This document shows, piece by piece, positions 1 through 5,333 of a stretch of 5,333 nt of DNA. Source of the DNA: Ignavibacteriales bacterium (GTDB taxonomy: Bacteria > Bacteroidota > Ignavibacteria > Ignavibacteriales > Melioribacteraceae); assembly GCA_007280825.1 (NCBI GenBank), contig QYQI01000169.1:1-5333 (forward strand), written 5' to 3'. The notes beneath the pieces were generated by a model. It was given only the letters and a program-made list of their open reading frames with translations, had not been told where the DNA came from and made no database searches. How positions within the stretch are numbered: the stretch's first letter is position 1; each line of letters opens with the position of its first letter. The position numbers and the translations under genes are program-made.

Positions 1-2079
1 GCACCAGCACCGCTTCCGAAAATGCCTGTTACTCTGAAAGAAACTATAAGATCATACTGTGAAGATAATCTTGCAAACGCTCCAAGATTGGGAATGGAAT
101 ATCCCACAATTGAAGAATTTAATAAAGATGCTTATGCACTTGAATTCTTCGGGCGAATATTTGCAGGAAGTAAAAAATCACCATTGTACAAAGTTATTGT
201 TGAGGAGAAAAAACTTGCACCTTCCGTTATGGCGCGTCAAGGCAGCAGCGAAATTGCTGGATCGTTTGATATTGCTATCACTGCTTTCCCAACTGTAAAA
301 TTAGGCGATGTTGAAAACGCAGTTAAAGAAGCATTCCAGAGATTTGAAAAAGATGGCTTTACTGATAAAGATGTAGAACGGCAGAAAGCAGGAATCGAAT
401 ATGGATTTTACAGCCAGAGCGCAAGTGTTTTAGGTAAAGCAATGCGTCTTGGCGATTATAATATTTTTAACGGTTCACCGGATTTTATTGCAACCGATCT
501 TAAAAACAGAATGAGTATTACCAAAGAAGATGTATGGAGAGTATATAACAAATATATTAAAGGCCAAAATTATCTTCTCACCAGTATTGTTCCCAAAAGC
601 AAATCAGATTTAGCGGCGCCAAATTCTAAATTGTGGGTCGTTCAGGAAGAATCAATAGAGAAACAGGGAACAAAGAAAAAAGATTTTGTAAACACTCCTT
701 ATGTACCTATTCCATCGAAGATTGATAGAACAAAAGAACCGGTTAAAGGTCCAGATCCGGTTGTAAATATTCCTAAAATTTGGAAAGATAAAACTACAAA
801 TGGAATTTCAGTTTACGGAATTAAACAAAGTGAATTACCGCTGGTTCAATTCTCAATTATTCTAAAAGGCGGAATGCTTTTAGATAATCCCGATTTGATT
901 GGAGTTGGTTCATTAACTGCACGTTTGATGAACGAAGGGACTAAAACAAAAACACCAATAGAACTGCGGGAAGCAATACAAGATTTAGGCGCAAACATAA
1001 ACGTTAATGGCGGAAGTGAATCAATTACAATTTCAGGAAGTTGTCTTGAAAGCAAACTGAATGAAACTTTTGCACTTGCAAAAGAAATGTTATTCGAACC
1101 GCGTTGGGATGAAAAAGAATTTGAACTTGCCAAAAGCCAAACCATTGAAGGATTGAAAAGAACGGAAACTTCGCCCGCATCAATTGCACAAAGTGTATTC
1201 AGTAAATTGGTTTACGGTGCAGATAATATTTTAGCAAATGATTCTACAGGAACAAGAAAATCAGTCGATAAAATTACTCTCGATGATCTGAAGAAATATT
1301 ATGATCAATTTTTCTCTTCATCTGTTGCGAAGATTACAATTGTCGGAGATATTACAAAAGAGAAAGCCGTTCCATTATTTAACGGATTAAAAGATTGGAG
1401 CGCTAAAGAAGTTAAGATCCCGGATGTGAATGTAACCGACAATACAAAACCGGGAGTTTATTTTGTTGATGTTCCTAAGGCGAAACAATCGCAAGTTTTT
1501 GTCGGACATATAGGACCAAGCTACACAGATCCGGATTATTATAAAGCTGTTGTAATTAATCATTGGCTCGGCGGAGACTTCAACGGAATATTGAATATGA
1601 TCTTACGTGAGAAGAAATCATTTACTTATGGTGCCCGTTCCCGTTTTAGAGGAGCAACATATGCGGGACAATTTCTTGCATCTTCCGCAGTACAATCAAA
1701 TTCAACTTTTGAATCAGCTCAAATTGTTCGAGATGAAATAAAGAAATATGTTGAAGGAATTTCGAAAGAAGATTTAGATCAGATCAAGAGCACATTGTTA
1801 AAAAGTAATGCCGGCAGATTTGAAACTTTGATGCAGCTTGCTGGAATGTTGCAGCCGGTTGTGATGTACAATCTTCCATTTGATTATATCAAACAACGGG
1901 AAGCAATTGTACAAAAAATGACAACGGAAGAACACACAAAACTTTCACAAAAATTTATTCATCCTGATAAACTGGTTTATTTAATTGTTGGTGATAAAGC
2001 CACTCAATTTGATAAACTAAAAGAACTTGGTCTTGGCGATCCAATTCTATTGGATAAAGACGGAAAAGTTGTGAACTAA
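1..2079 (+). CDS. Two-domain M16-family zinc peptidase (pitrilysin/processing-peptidase-like), C-terminal part; 5' end outside window
   Basis: The frame is open from base 1 (A-P-A-P-L-P-K before the first Met at base 22), so that Met is internal and the true start lies upstream. The 692 visible residues are the second half of a first M16 unit (codons 1 to about 210), a Pro/Lys-rich linker (about bases 670-795), and a complete second M16 unit (about 796-2070). The second unit lacks the zinc motif HxxEH: at its expected place (901-942, GVGSLTARLMNEGT) the two His and the Glu are replaced by Ser, Arg and Ala. It keeps the family's substrate-binding Arg and Tyr (LREKKSFTYG, codons at 1606 and 1627). 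The first unit has EEKKLAPSV at its equivalent site, without that pair. By family precedent the upstream N-terminal part should carry HxxEH, and probably a signal peptide; neither can be seen here. Likely an envelope peptidase; the substrate is unknown. It ends in TAA 152 bases before thioredoxin, so co-transcription is uncertain. Confidence 0.93.
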   Translation, partial: APAPLPKMPVTLKETIRSYCEDNLANAPRLGMEYPTIEEFNKDAYALEFFGRIFAGSKKSPLYKVIVEEKKLAPSVMARQGSSEIAGSFDIAITAFPTVKLGDVENAVKEAFQRFEKDGFTDKDVERQKAGIEYGFYSQSASVLGKAMRLGDYNIFNGSPDFIATDLKNRMSITKEDVWRVYNKYIKGQNYLLTSIVPKSKSDLAAPNSKLWVVQEESIEKQGTKKKDFVNTPYVPIPSKIDRTKEPVKGPDPVVNIPKIWKDKTTNGISVYGIKQSELPLVQFSIILKGGMLLDNPDLIGVGSLTARLMNEGTKTKTPIELREAIQDLGANINVNGGSESITISGSCLESKLNETFALAKEMLFEPRWDEKEFELAKSQTIEGLKRTETSPASIAQSVFSKLVYGADNILANDSTGTRKSVDKITLDDLKKYYDQFFSSSVAKITIVGDITKEKAVPLFNGLKDWSAKEVKIPDVNVTDNTKPGVYFVDVPKAKQSQVFVGHIGPSYTDPDYYKAVVINHWLGGDFNGILNMILREKKSFTYGARSRFRGATYAGQFLASSAVQSNSTFESAQIVRDEIKKYVEGISKEDLDQIKSTLLKSNAGRFETLMQLAGMLQPVVMYNLPFDYIKQREAIVQKMTTEEHTKLSQKFIHPDKLVYLIVGDKATQFDKLKELGLGDPILLDKDGKVVN

Positions 2080-2091
2080 ATAATATTAATG

Positions 2092-2109
2092 CCGAAGGCA
2101 TCCCTTCGG
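2092..2109. repeat. Short GC-rich hairpin after the M16 gene
   Basis: A perfect 7-bp stem (CCGAAGG paired with CCTTCGG) around a 4-base loop, 12 bases past the M16 stop codon. No T-run follows on either strand, so it is not a classical intrinsic terminator. It could protect the mRNA 3' end, or be a dispersed intergenic repeat. The pairing is seen directly; the role is a guess. Confidence 0.55.
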
Positions 2110-2114
2110 AAGAA

Positions 2115-2170
2115 CAAGAGCAAGAGCATGAGTTTAAATCGTGCTCTTGCTCATGATCTTGCTCTGCCTC
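2115..2170. repeat. Inverted element built of 6-base units
   Basis: The left arm is three in-phase hexamers (CAAGAG twice, then CATGAG, 2115-2132). After an 8-base spacer (2133-2140), the right arm is five in-phase hexamers (GTGCTC, TTGCTC, ATGATC, TTGCTC, TGCCTC; 2141-2170) of complementary type. Two foldings compete: 2117-2132 with 2150-2165 (15 of 16 pairs, 17-base loop), and 2118-2128 with 2142-2152 (11 perfect pairs, 13-base loop). No T-tract follows. It may act as an mRNA 3' structure or weak terminator for the M16 gene, or be a mobile or expanding intergenic repeat. Confidence 0.7.
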
Positions 2171-2219
2171 CCTGAATCCTTTCTAAATCCTCTGCATCAT
2201 ATCAGCACAAAAAATTTTT

Positions 2220-2225
2220 AAGGAG
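2220..2225 (+). promoter_or_regulatory. Ribosome binding site of thioredoxin
   Basis: AAGGAG lies 6 bases before the ATG at 2232, near-ideal Shine-Dalgarno sequence and spacing, and fixes the start codon. I see no convincing promoter in the gap upstream. TTGCTC (2159) with TCTAAAT (2182) is only a weak possibility. Confidence 0.85.
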
Positions 2226-2231
2226 AATAAT

Positions 2232-2567
2232 ATGCAGAATATAATAGAAGGAACGGATTCCAATTTCGCACAAGAAGTTTTAGAATCTAACACGCCGGTT
2301 TTAGTTGATTTTTGGGCGCCTTGGTGCGGACCATGCAGAATGGTAGCTCCGGTAGTAGAAGAAATTGCAAACGATCTTGCCGGAAAATTAAAAGTTGTAA
2401 AAGTAAACACAGATGAAAATTCTGGAATATCTGCACAATATGGAATTAGAAGCATTCCAACTTTAGGAATTTTCAAAGATGGAAAAATGGTTGATACTGT
2501 AATCGGCGCAGTTCCGAAATCTCATTTAGTTAGTAAAATTAATCCGCATTTAAATATTGTCAATTAG
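2232..2567 (+). CDS. trxA: Thioredoxin
   Basis: A 111-residue single-domain thioredoxin, the usual length, with no signal peptide, so cytoplasmic. It reduces protein disulfides and is itself recharged, normally by thioredoxin reductase (not in this window). The active site WCGPC has Cys32 and Cys35. Asp26, Trp28, Pro40, the cis-Pro76 (in SIPTL), Gly84 and Gly92 all fall at the same numbers as in E. coli thioredoxin 1, so the fold and chemistry should be intact. The start is set by AAGGAG six bases upstream. It converges with the DUF4920 gene on the minus strand, and the two share a bidirectional terminator. The neighbouring DUF4920 protein is Cys-rich, but it carries a signal peptide and should sit in another compartment, so a direct partnership is not implied. 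The gene symbol rests on the canonical type; genomes of this kind often have several thioredoxins. Confidence 0.97.
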   Translation: MQNIIEGTDSNFAQEVLESNTPVLVDFWAPWCGPCRMVAPVVEEIANDLAGKLKVVKVNTDENSGISAQYGIRSIPTLGIFKDGKMVDTVIGAVPKSHLVSKINPHLNIVN

Positions 2568-2581
2568 TAAATCTTTTCTTA

Positions 2582-2610
2582 TGTGAGACGCTCCATGGAT
2601 CGTCTCTACA
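2582..2610. repeat. Degenerate palindrome centred on CCATGG
   Basis: GAGACG (2585-2590) pairs with CGTCTC (2601-2606) around a core holding the palindrome TCCATGGA (2592-2599). The outer TGT (2582-2584) pairs with ACA (2608-2610) if T2607 is bulged. The single-base asymmetries look like decay of a once perfect palindrome. From memory, similar GAGACG/CCATGG/CGTCTC palindromes recur between genes in several bacterial genomes, so this is probably a dispersed repeat and not a specific regulator. Confidence 0.6.
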
Positions 2611-2618
2611 TTTAAAAT

Positions 2619-2650
2619 AAAAAGTCCTCAAAATGTTGAGGACTTTTTTT
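2619..2650. terminator. Bidirectional intrinsic terminator between thioredoxin and the DUF4920 gene
   Basis: A hairpin pairs 2621-2631 with 2636-2646 (11 bp; core AGTCCTCAA with TTGAGGACT) around the loop AATG. Seven T follow on the plus strand (2644-2650). The A-rich left flank (2614-2623) gives a T-rich tail on the minus strand. It lies 51 bases after the thioredoxin stop and about 20 bases after the stop of the converging gene, so it can end transcription both ways. Confidence 0.92.
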
Positions 2651-2671
2651 CTGCAAACAGCAAACTGGGAA

Positions 2672-3196
2672 CTATCTAATCACCGCACCATTGCCTTGTA
2701 TCTGGTAAACCTTTGCAACTTTCTGGTCAGCACAGCAGTTTTTTCCTTTGGAATCTTTAGCATCTTTGGATTTATCAGCGCAGCAACCGCCATCCTTTTT
2801 TCCCTTCATTTCTTTAGTTGCTTTTGCATCTTGAGTTTTACTTTCTTTTGTTTCATCGCAAACGGCTTTGGGATCAACCTGAGAAACAATTCCTTCCACC
2901 AAAGCGGTTTTACCTTTACTATCTTTTGGAAATACAATTACGCCGTCTTCAACTTTTACTTTGATCTTCTCATTCTTCTTTGTACCTGCAATTTCAATCC
3001 AGCATCCTTTATCTTCGCAAACGCCGAGAATTTTTCCTTCAACAAGAACTACCTTGCCGTCAAATTTATCCGGTGAAGAAAGAATTTTCGAAATAGAAGT
3101 TTTTTCTTTTAGAGTGATCGCTTTTCCATATTTCTGATCTTCTGCTTTTACAAAAGTTATAGCTAAAAGAAAAACCAATACAATTAATCTTTTCAT
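2672..3196 (-). CDS. Secreted DUF4920-type protein with Cys-Cys/Lys-rich C-terminal insertion
   Basis: The 174-residue product starts with a signal peptide (MKRLIVLVFLLAITFVKA, likely cut after Ala18; no lipobox Cys), so it should be exported. Residues about 23-107 resemble DUF4920: an SISKILSSPDKFDGKVV stretch, then VEGKILGVCEDKGCW with Cys60 and Cys65, a lysine-rich beta segment, and GKTALVEGIVSQ. This small OB-like domain has no firm biochemical role known to me. Residues about 113-163 form a hydrophilic Lys/Asp-rich insertion with two Cys-Cys-Ala-Asp motifs (Cys138-139, Cys154-155), before the closing VYQIQGNGAVI strand. Metal binding is plausible but unproven. An in-frame start at 3265 would add 23 residues. 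The ATG at 3196 is preferred for its GGAG (3202-3205), its position directly before the signal peptide, and a candidate promoter downstream of 3265. Family assignment is from recall of the conserved pattern. Confidence 0.82.
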   Translation of the reverse strand: MKRLIVLVFLLAITFVKAEDQKYGKAITLKEKTSISKILSSPDKFDGKVVLVEGKILGVCEDKGCWIEIAGTKKNEKIKVKVEDGVIVFPKDSKGKTALVEGIVSQVDPKAVCDETKESKTQDAKATKEMKGKKDGGCCADKSKDAKDSKGKNCCADQKVAKVYQIQGNGAVIR

Positions 3197-3201
3197 TAAA
3201 A

Positions 3202-3205
3202 CTCC
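3202..3205 (-). promoter_or_regulatory. Ribosome binding site deciding the start of the DUF4920 gene
   Basis: On the minus strand GGAG lies 5 bases before the ATG at 3196, where the signal peptide begins. This supports the shorter reading over the Met at 3265. Confidence 0.7.
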
Positions 3206-3229
3206 ATTATGTTTTATTATTGATGGCTG

Positions 3230-3260
3230 CAAAGTTAAAAGAACTGCACCGTTTATGCAA
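3230..3260 (-). promoter_or_regulatory. Candidate promoter of the DUF4920 gene
   Basis: Reading the minus strand, TTGCAT (3260-3255) precedes TAACTTTG (3237-3230), which fits the Bacteroidota-type -7 box TAnnTTTG, with 20 bases between TTG and that box. Read as a sigma70 pair, the spacer between TTGCAT and TAACTT is 17 bases. Transcription would begin near 3224, leaving a leader of about 27 bases that includes the GGAG site. The motif match is seen; use as a promoter is inferred. Confidence 0.4.
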
Positions 3261-3285
3261 TCCATTTTTGCATTGATTATATTTG
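3252..3285 (+). promoter_or_regulatory. Candidate promoter of priA
   Basis: TATATTTG (3278-3285) matches the TAnnTTTG -7 box exactly. The upstream element would be the poor TTTATG at 3252-3257, 20 bases before it. Transcription would start near 3292, so the heptamer repeat would form nearly the whole leader. The weak upstream box keeps confidence low. Confidence 0.3.
3255..3273. promoter_or_regulatory. Small dyad between the divergent genes (possible operator)
   Basis: ATGCAA (3255-3260) and TTGCAT (3268-3273) are exact inverted copies separated by 7 bases. The dyad overlaps the upstream box of the candidate minus-strand promoter and sits just before the candidate priA -7 box. It could be an operator, but a 6-base dyad in AT-rich DNA can arise by chance. 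Confidence 0.25.
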
Positions 3286-3291
3286 AGTAAA

Positions 3292-3356
3292 CAGCAATCA
3301 GCCATCAGCATTCAGCTTTTGAGCTGATAGCTGAAAGCCGAAAACTGAGAGCTAAA
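3292..3356. repeat. Inverted element built of 7-base units, ending at the priA start
   Basis: The left arm is four in-phase heptamers of consensus CAGCNWT (3292-3319). The right arm is five in-phase heptamers of complementary type (3322-3356), starting AGCTGAT and AGCTGAA and decaying towards AGCTAAA. Pairing 3292-3317 with 3322-3347 gives 18 of 26 pairs, strongest next to the TTTG loop (six in a row, then five after two mismatches). The right arm contains the weak GAGAG ribosome binding site and ends one base before the priA ATG. It resembles phased intergenic repeats seen in other bacteria. A regulatory effect on priA translation is only inference. Confidence 0.75.
3347..3351 (+). promoter_or_regulatory. 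Weak ribosome binding site of priA inside the repeat
   Basis: GAGAG sits 6 bases before the ATG at 3358. It is a poor Shine-Dalgarno match made of repeat sequence, so PriA may be translated at a low rate, which suits a low-abundance replication factor. Confidence 0.45.
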
Positions 3357-3357
3357 A

Positions 3358-5333
3358 ATGTTTTGCCAAGTTGTATTTCCATTGCCATTTAGAAAAGCGT
3401 TCACTTATTCAATTCCGGATGAATTGACCGATTCCGTAAAAGTTGGTGTACGTATAGTTGCGCCGTTTGGTAAGCGTGTGCTTACGGGATTCGTAATAGC
3501 TAATTCTAAAACTGCAGATATAAAAGAAAAAATAAAACCGATACGCGACGTACTTGATGAAAAACCAATCTTCGATAGAACCGCGCTTAAATTTTATGAA
3601 TGGATATCCGAATATTACATGAGCTCGTTAGGCGAAGCTCTTAAAAATTCTGTACCGTATGGAACAGAGATTGAATCTAAACGCAGAATTGTAAGTGATA
3701 AAGATTTTTGTGAAAAGCTTTTAAATCAAGAAAGAAAGAAAACATCGCTCCGCGCAAAACTTCTCACTGTATTTTCTCAAAAAGAAGTTCATAGTATTTC
3801 TACTCTTCAGAAAGAAGTGAAGAATAAAAATATTTATTCATTACTCCGTTCGTTCGAAAATATAGGTGCAGTAACTCTCCTTAATGAAACAAGTACTGCA
3901 AAAGTTAAAGCGAAAAAGATAAAATTTGTAAAGCTTGAAAAATCAATTGATGAGATTTATGAACAGATGCCGGAAGTTGAAAAAAAATCTCCGAAACAAG
4001 TTGTTCTCTTGCTGGAATTACTTTCATCTAAAGAACCAGTTGCATTAAGTAAACTCTTACGAAAAACAAAATCCGCAGCATCTACCGTTAATAGTTTAGA
4101 GAAAAAAGGATTAGTAAAAATTTTTGATAAAGAAATAGAACGCGTTTATATTGAAACATATAAAGAAGAATCGAAACAGATAATCTTAACGGAACCACAG
4201 CAGCAAATTGTAAACCGTATAAATGAAACTATAGAAAAAAATATTTTTGAAACATTTCTTCTTCATGGAGTTACAGGAAGCGGTAAGACACAAGTTTATA
4301 TCGAACTTGCAAAAAAAGTTATTGAGAAAGAGAAGAACGTAATCATACTCGTTCCGGAAATTTCTCTTACACCGCAAATCACTTCACGATTCTATAATTA
4401 TTTTGGCGATCTCACCGCAGTTCTGCACAGCAGAATGTCTCTTGGCGAGCGTTACGATTCATGGCGCAGAATAATTGCGGGAAAATCCAAAGTTGTAATA
4501 GGTCCGCGATCAGCTTTATTTGCACCGCTTCAAAATATCGGATTGATTGTTGTTGATGAAGAACATGATCAAAGTTATAAGCAATGTGATCAGGTGCCGA
4601 AATATCATGCAAGAGATGCTGCGATTATAAGAGCTAAGTTTAGCGAATGCCCGGTTGTACTTGGCTCTGCTACGCCTTCCGTTGAAAGCATGTATAATGC
4701 GCTTAACGGAAAATATAATTTATTAGAATTACCGAACCGGATTGATAATGCAAAACTTCCGTTGATAAAACTTGTAGATGTAACGATCGAAAAGAAAATG
4801 AAACGGATGGAAAGCATTTTTTCCCGCGAGATCCTTGATGAAATCGGTAATCGTCTTAAGAAAAAAGAAAGTGTAATAATATTACAGAACCGGAGAGGAT
4901 TTGCAACTCAAGTTTTTTGTAATGATTGCGGAGAAGTAGTTACTTGTCCGGATTGTTCTGTCTCAATGGTTCATCATCTGAATAAAAATATTTTGCAGTG
5001 CCATTACTGCGGTATAGTTAAACATGTTCCTAAAGCATGTACAAACTGTGGTTCTCTTGCGTTAAAATTTTTCGGAACCGGCACACAGCGTGTTGAAGAC
5101 GAACTCGATTATTATTTCCCGAACGCAAAAATCGAACGCGTTGATTCTGATTCGATTAGTAGAAAAGGGAAACTGGGAGAAATATTAAACAGTTTTAGAA
5201 AAGGCGAAATAGATATTCTTGTCGGCACTCAAATGGTTTCTAAGGGATTGGATTTTTCAAATGTTACTCTAGTAGGAGTTGTTGCCGCAGAAACATCTTT
5301 ATGGATTCCTGACTTCCGAGCAGATGAAAGAAC
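3358..5333 (+). CDS. priA: Primosomal replication restart helicase PriA, 3' end outside window
   Basis: Frame 3358-5333 has no stop and gives 658 residues of PriA, the 3'-to-5' superfamily 2 helicase that binds abandoned forks and starts reloading of the replicative helicase. Residues 1 to about 105 match the DNA 3'-end binding domain (FPLPFRKAFTYSIPDEL, then VAPFGKRVLTGFV). A winged-helix region with a long, Lys-rich variable part follows, to about 290. The helicase core has Walker A GVTGSGKT (304-311), VPEISLTPQI, DEEH (400-403) and GSATPS. Two zinc sites use Cys521, 524, 530, 533, 548, 551, 561 and 564, with exactly the pair spacing of E. coli PriA. FFGTGTQRVEDEL and GTQMVSKGLDF follow. 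The QVAGRAGR-type final motif and the C-terminal domain, roughly 160 residues, lie beyond the edge. The ATG is chosen because the conserved N-terminal domain begins there. Compared with E. coli, the core is shifted about 80-85 residues, so the region before it is longer, closer to the ~800-residue PriA proteins of other phyla. Confidence 0.98.
   Translation, partial: MFCQVVFPLPFRKAFTYSIPDELTDSVKVGVRIVAPFGKRVLTGFVIANSKTADIKEKIKPIRDVLDEKPIFDRTALKFYEWISEYYMSSLGEALKNSVPYGTEIESKRRIVSDKDFCEKLLNQERKKTSLRAKLLTVFSQKEVHSISTLQKEVKNKNIYSLLRSFENIGAVTLLNETSTAKVKAKKIKFVKLEKSIDEIYEQMPEVEKKSPKQVVLLLELLSSKEPVALSKLLRKTKSAASTVNSLEKKGLVKIFDKEIERVYIETYKEESKQIILTEPQQQIVNRINETIEKNIFETFLLHGVTGSGKTQVYIELAKKVIEKEKNVIILVPEISLTPQITSRFYNYFGDLTAVLHSRMSLGERYDSWRRIIAGKSKVVIGPRSALFAPLQNIGLIVVDEEHDQSYKQCDQVPKYHARDAAIIRAKFSECPVVLGSATPSVESMYNALNGKYNLLELPNRIDNAKLPLIKLVDVTIEKKMKRMESIFSREILDEIGNRLKKKESVIILQNRRGFATQVFCNDCGEVVTCPDCSVSMVHHLNKNILQCHYCGIVKHVPKACTNCGSLALKFFGTGTQRVEDELDYYFPNAKIERVDSDSISRKGKLGEILNSFRKGEIDILVGTQMVSKGLDFSNVTLVGVVAAETSLWIPDFRADER

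Noticed and set aside
22..24. ATG at 22 as the true start of the M16 gene
   Set aside because: The frame is open to base 1 and the sequence begins in the middle of an M16 domain, with the zinc-binding half missing, so this Met is internal.
59..298. Plus-strand frame of 79 codons in another phase of the M16 gene
   Set aside because: It overlaps conserved M16 coding sequence in the correct frame; its Leu/Lys-rich product looks like a frame-shifted artefact.
846..1145. Minus-strand frame of 99 codons opposite the M16 gene
   Set aside because: Antisense to a conserved M16 domain, no family resemblance, no ribosome binding site.
2092..2170. Intrinsic terminator of the M16 gene
   Set aside because: Both hairpins lack a following T-tract on either strand, so they are listed as repeats and not as a terminator.
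2183..2476. Minus-strand frame of 97 codons opposite thioredoxin
   Set aside because: A shadow of the canonical thioredoxin gene; no recognisable domain and no start signal.
2633..3076. Plus-strand frame of 147 codons, hydrophobic and Phe-rich
   Set aside because: It lies antisense to the DUF4920 gene, starts inside the terminator hairpin, has no ribosome binding site, and its Phe/Leu-rich product is what the complement of a Lys-rich gene gives.
3292..3356. CRISPR-like array
   Set aside because: The units are 7 bases with no spacers and form inverted arms; no cas gene is nearby.
4186..4817. Three short minus-strand frames opposite priA
   Set aside because: They lie across the Walker A to DEEH region of PriA, which is clearly coding on the plus strand; none shows a start signal or known domain.

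Overview
The window holds four protein genes on an AT-rich bacterial chromosome segment: the C-terminal three quarters of a two-domain M16 metallopeptidase-family protein (+), a complete thioredoxin (+), a small secreted DUF4920-type protein (-), and the N-terminal four fifths of the primosomal helicase PriA (+). The large M16 fusion, the DUF4920 protein and promoter-like TAnnTTTG boxes suggest a member of the Bacteroidota/Chlorobiota/Ignavibacteriota group, perhaps Ignavibacteria. This is inferred from the general look of the proteins, not from a marker gene.

Layout. Bases 1-2079 encode the M16 protein, whose start lies upstream of the window. A 152-base gap follows, with a short hairpin and a larger inverted element built of 6-base units. 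Thioredoxin (2232-2567) has a strong ribosome binding site and all catalytic residues. Thioredoxin and the DUF4920 gene converge on a 104-base gap holding a degenerate palindrome and a strong bidirectional intrinsic terminator. The DUF4920 gene (2672-3196, minus) and priA (3358 to the right edge, plus) diverge from a 161-base gap with candidate promoters, a small dyad, and an inverted element of 7-base units that runs to the priA start codon. No stretch over 300 bases lacks a gene.

The genes do not look like one pathway. The M16 and DUF4920 proteins probably act outside the cytoplasm, thioredoxin is a cytoplasmic reductant, and PriA restarts stalled replication forks. I see no mobile element, CRISPR array, RNA gene or defence system. 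The least ordinary features are the structured repeats, at least one in every intergenic gap, and the paired-cysteine, lysine-rich insertion in the DUF4920 protein. I do not see evidence for a new multi-gene system here.
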